A DNA stretch of 64,000 nucleotides, from positions 1 through 64,000 of the forward strand of contig QJPH01000360.1 in assembly GCA_003242955.1 (NCBI GenBank), given 5' to 3'. This DNA comes from Candidatus Methylumidiphilus alinenensis. Its GTDB lineage: Bacteria; Pseudomonadota; Gammaproteobacteria; Methylococcales; Methylococcaceae. A program made the translations under genes and the position numbers. This document shows, piece after piece, positions 63,801 to 64,000 of this stretch. The notes under the pieces were generated by a model. The model saw only the letters and a list, made by a program, of their open reading frames with translations. It made no database searches and had not been told where the DNA came from. Each line of letters starts with the position of its first letter. The stretch's first letter is position 1.

Positions 63801-64000
63801 TCGTCCCTGTATGACTTGGTATTAATGGATATTCAAATGCCGATAATGGACGGAATTACAACGACACGCGAAATACGCAAGGATAGTCGCCTGAAGGATT
63901 TGCCCGTTGTGGCAATGACTGCCAATGCGATGGCTTCCGACCGTGAACAATGCCTGCTTTCGGGAATGAATGATTATGTTGCGAAACCCATTATTCCCGA
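60846..64000 (+). CDS. Hybrid sensor histidine kinase with multiple PAS domains (runs off window)
   Basis: Starting at ATG 60846, an open frame of over 1050 codons has one N-terminal membrane helix ([20 protein letters not shown]), about five PAS/PAC domains (each ending in DITERK-like words; at roughly 45-160, 170-285, 295-405, 410-530, 537-660), HisKA with [10 protein letters not shown] (His688), an ATPase domain ([23 protein letters not shown]) and a receiver domain ([25 protein letters not shown], phospho-acceptor Asp995). The end lies beyond 64000, so a further receiver or Hpt domain may follow. Multiple PAS domains suggest redox, light or ligand sensing. Confidence 0.93.
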   Translation, partial: MMLVYLLMLVILLMSGVAVAIYKSLNKANKLALQELEERFQKITSRLPGVVYQYRLRPDGTSCFPYASEAIHEIYRVSPQEVRENAAKVFAILHPEDHDAVKASIFSSARSLTPWQYEYRVKFDDGRVRWLYGNSIPQLEADGSVLWHGFITDITERKQIEERLSQSENHYRGIFENSAETLVIFGMDGRILDASPNAISLYGYERSEMIGMSANQLIHPDHQQKARDAIETIMQGQRYCAESVDIRKDGSPVPVEVCASPFIHEGKPVIICSIRDITERKRAEESLHKSQELLSLFIRHSPIYAFIKQVTPTESRVIEASDNYQQMIGVAGQDMKGKSMSELFPSELAEKMTADDRAVVSNSSLLKLDEHFNGRDYSTIKFPIMVGDETLLAGYSIDITERKANEKSLQESESRFRSMADCAPVLIWMAGLDKLGFFFNKVWLEFTGRTLEQEMGKGWAEGVHPDDFQYCLDIYTASFDARQVFSIEYRLRRFDGEYRWILDNGVPRIDEQGTFLGYIDSCIDITELRQLNQKLSESQQRLSLALDSGEIGMWDWHIPTGRVEFNDNMCEKLGYSAEEFEPDANTWLEKVHHDDLDSIQTSIEQHLKGETTSFESEYRLMHKDGHWIWLLGRGKVMERDADGLPLRMLGTVIDISLRKEIEEKLQLAKDVAEEATKVKGSFLANMSHEIRTPMNAVIGMAHLALQTELTPRQRNYLEKIHLSGQHLLGIINDILDFSKIEAGKLSLEAVDFVLDNVFSMVASLIADKIKAKNLQLLFEIEPNVPHQLLGDPLRLSQVLVNYATNAVKFSHSGDILLKVSMVEDAGQDVLLRFSVKDQGIGMTSEQLARLFQPFSQADATITRQYGGTGLGLVICKNLAEMMGGGVGVESELGKGSSFWFTVRLVKGNPRLKNLESSGQTLYAHSPARLLSLEKALERLNILGSARILLVEDNDINQELATELLVGVGFEVDVAENGRVALDKIASSLYDLVLMDIQMPIMDGITTTREIRKDSRLKDLPVVAMTANAMASDREQCLLSGMNDYVAKPIIP

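Noticed and set aside
1-64000. CRISPR arrays, tRNA and rRNA genes
   Set aside because: No regularly spaced direct repeats, no cloverleaf-like segments and no rRNA-like stretches were noticed in the intergenic regions; a tool search (tRNAscan, Infernal) was not possible.

Overview
The window reads as a chromosomal stretch of a Gram-negative proteobacterium. Supporting signs are lipoproteins with lipoboxes, a TolC-type outer-membrane factor, a beta-barrel-like secreted protein, cytochrome bd and FixJ-type two-component signalling. Base composition is moderately GC-rich. Gene families and dispersed palindromes are compatible with a gammaproteobacterium (for example a methanotroph or sulfur-oxidiser relative), but no rRNA, tRNA or housekeeping marker is present to fix the taxonomy. 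No CRISPR array, tRNA or rRNA was seen.

Region 1 (1-14264) opens with the end of an IS1182-like transposase and a 5'-damaged RelE/ParE toxin. It then holds a one-direction series of membrane-associated genes (967-14126): a small membrane protein, a prohibitin-like SPFH protein, a double-domain LivK-type lipoprotein without its transporter, a 57-residue membrane peptide, an ammonium-transporter homologue with a periplasmic coiled coil, a DUF697 protein, a catalytically dead P-type ATPase overlapping an apparently active one, a membrane-anchored unknown, a cyclic-peptide-exporter-like ABC protein whose Walker B glutamate is glutamine, and a helix-hairpin-helix membrane protein. The block is flanked by two copies of a ~128-bp palindromic element in opposite orientation. 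I know of no described system with this composition; it is the best candidate here for something new.

Region 2 (14306-39848) is a tightly packed NRPS-PKS biosynthetic cluster. It encodes two free carrier proteins, an ATP-grasp ligase, three glycosyltransferases, two radical SAM enzymes, an ABC exporter, a DUF1796 papain-like protein, an FAD oxidoreductase, an acyl-AMP ligase, a C-A-T-C-A-T NRPS, a carbamoyltransferase, a KS-AT-ACP-TE polyketide synthase and an O-methyltransferase. A reasonable inference is an acyl starter loaded by the ligase on the second ACP, extended by glycine (pocket code), an aromatic residue (weaker) and one malonyl unit without beta-keto reduction, then released by the thioesterase and decorated by glycosylation, carbamoylation and methylation.

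Region 3 (39876-49151) has a beta-barrel-like protein and a FixJ-type regulator with a PAS sensor kinase on the minus strand. Divergently placed are a YdeP-like molybdopterin oxidoreductase and cytochrome bd oxidase genes cydAB, which together suggest a respiratory or redox-stress unit.

Region 4 (49379-64000) contains a secreted arylsulfatase, an MdtNOP-like efflux set (TolC-type factor, glycine-zipper protein, YtcA-like lipoprotein, HlyD-type adaptor, FUSC protein), a DUF1254 protein, a gene-fusion relic of a yhaO-yhaN pair, and a large multi-PAS hybrid histidine kinase that runs off the right edge.
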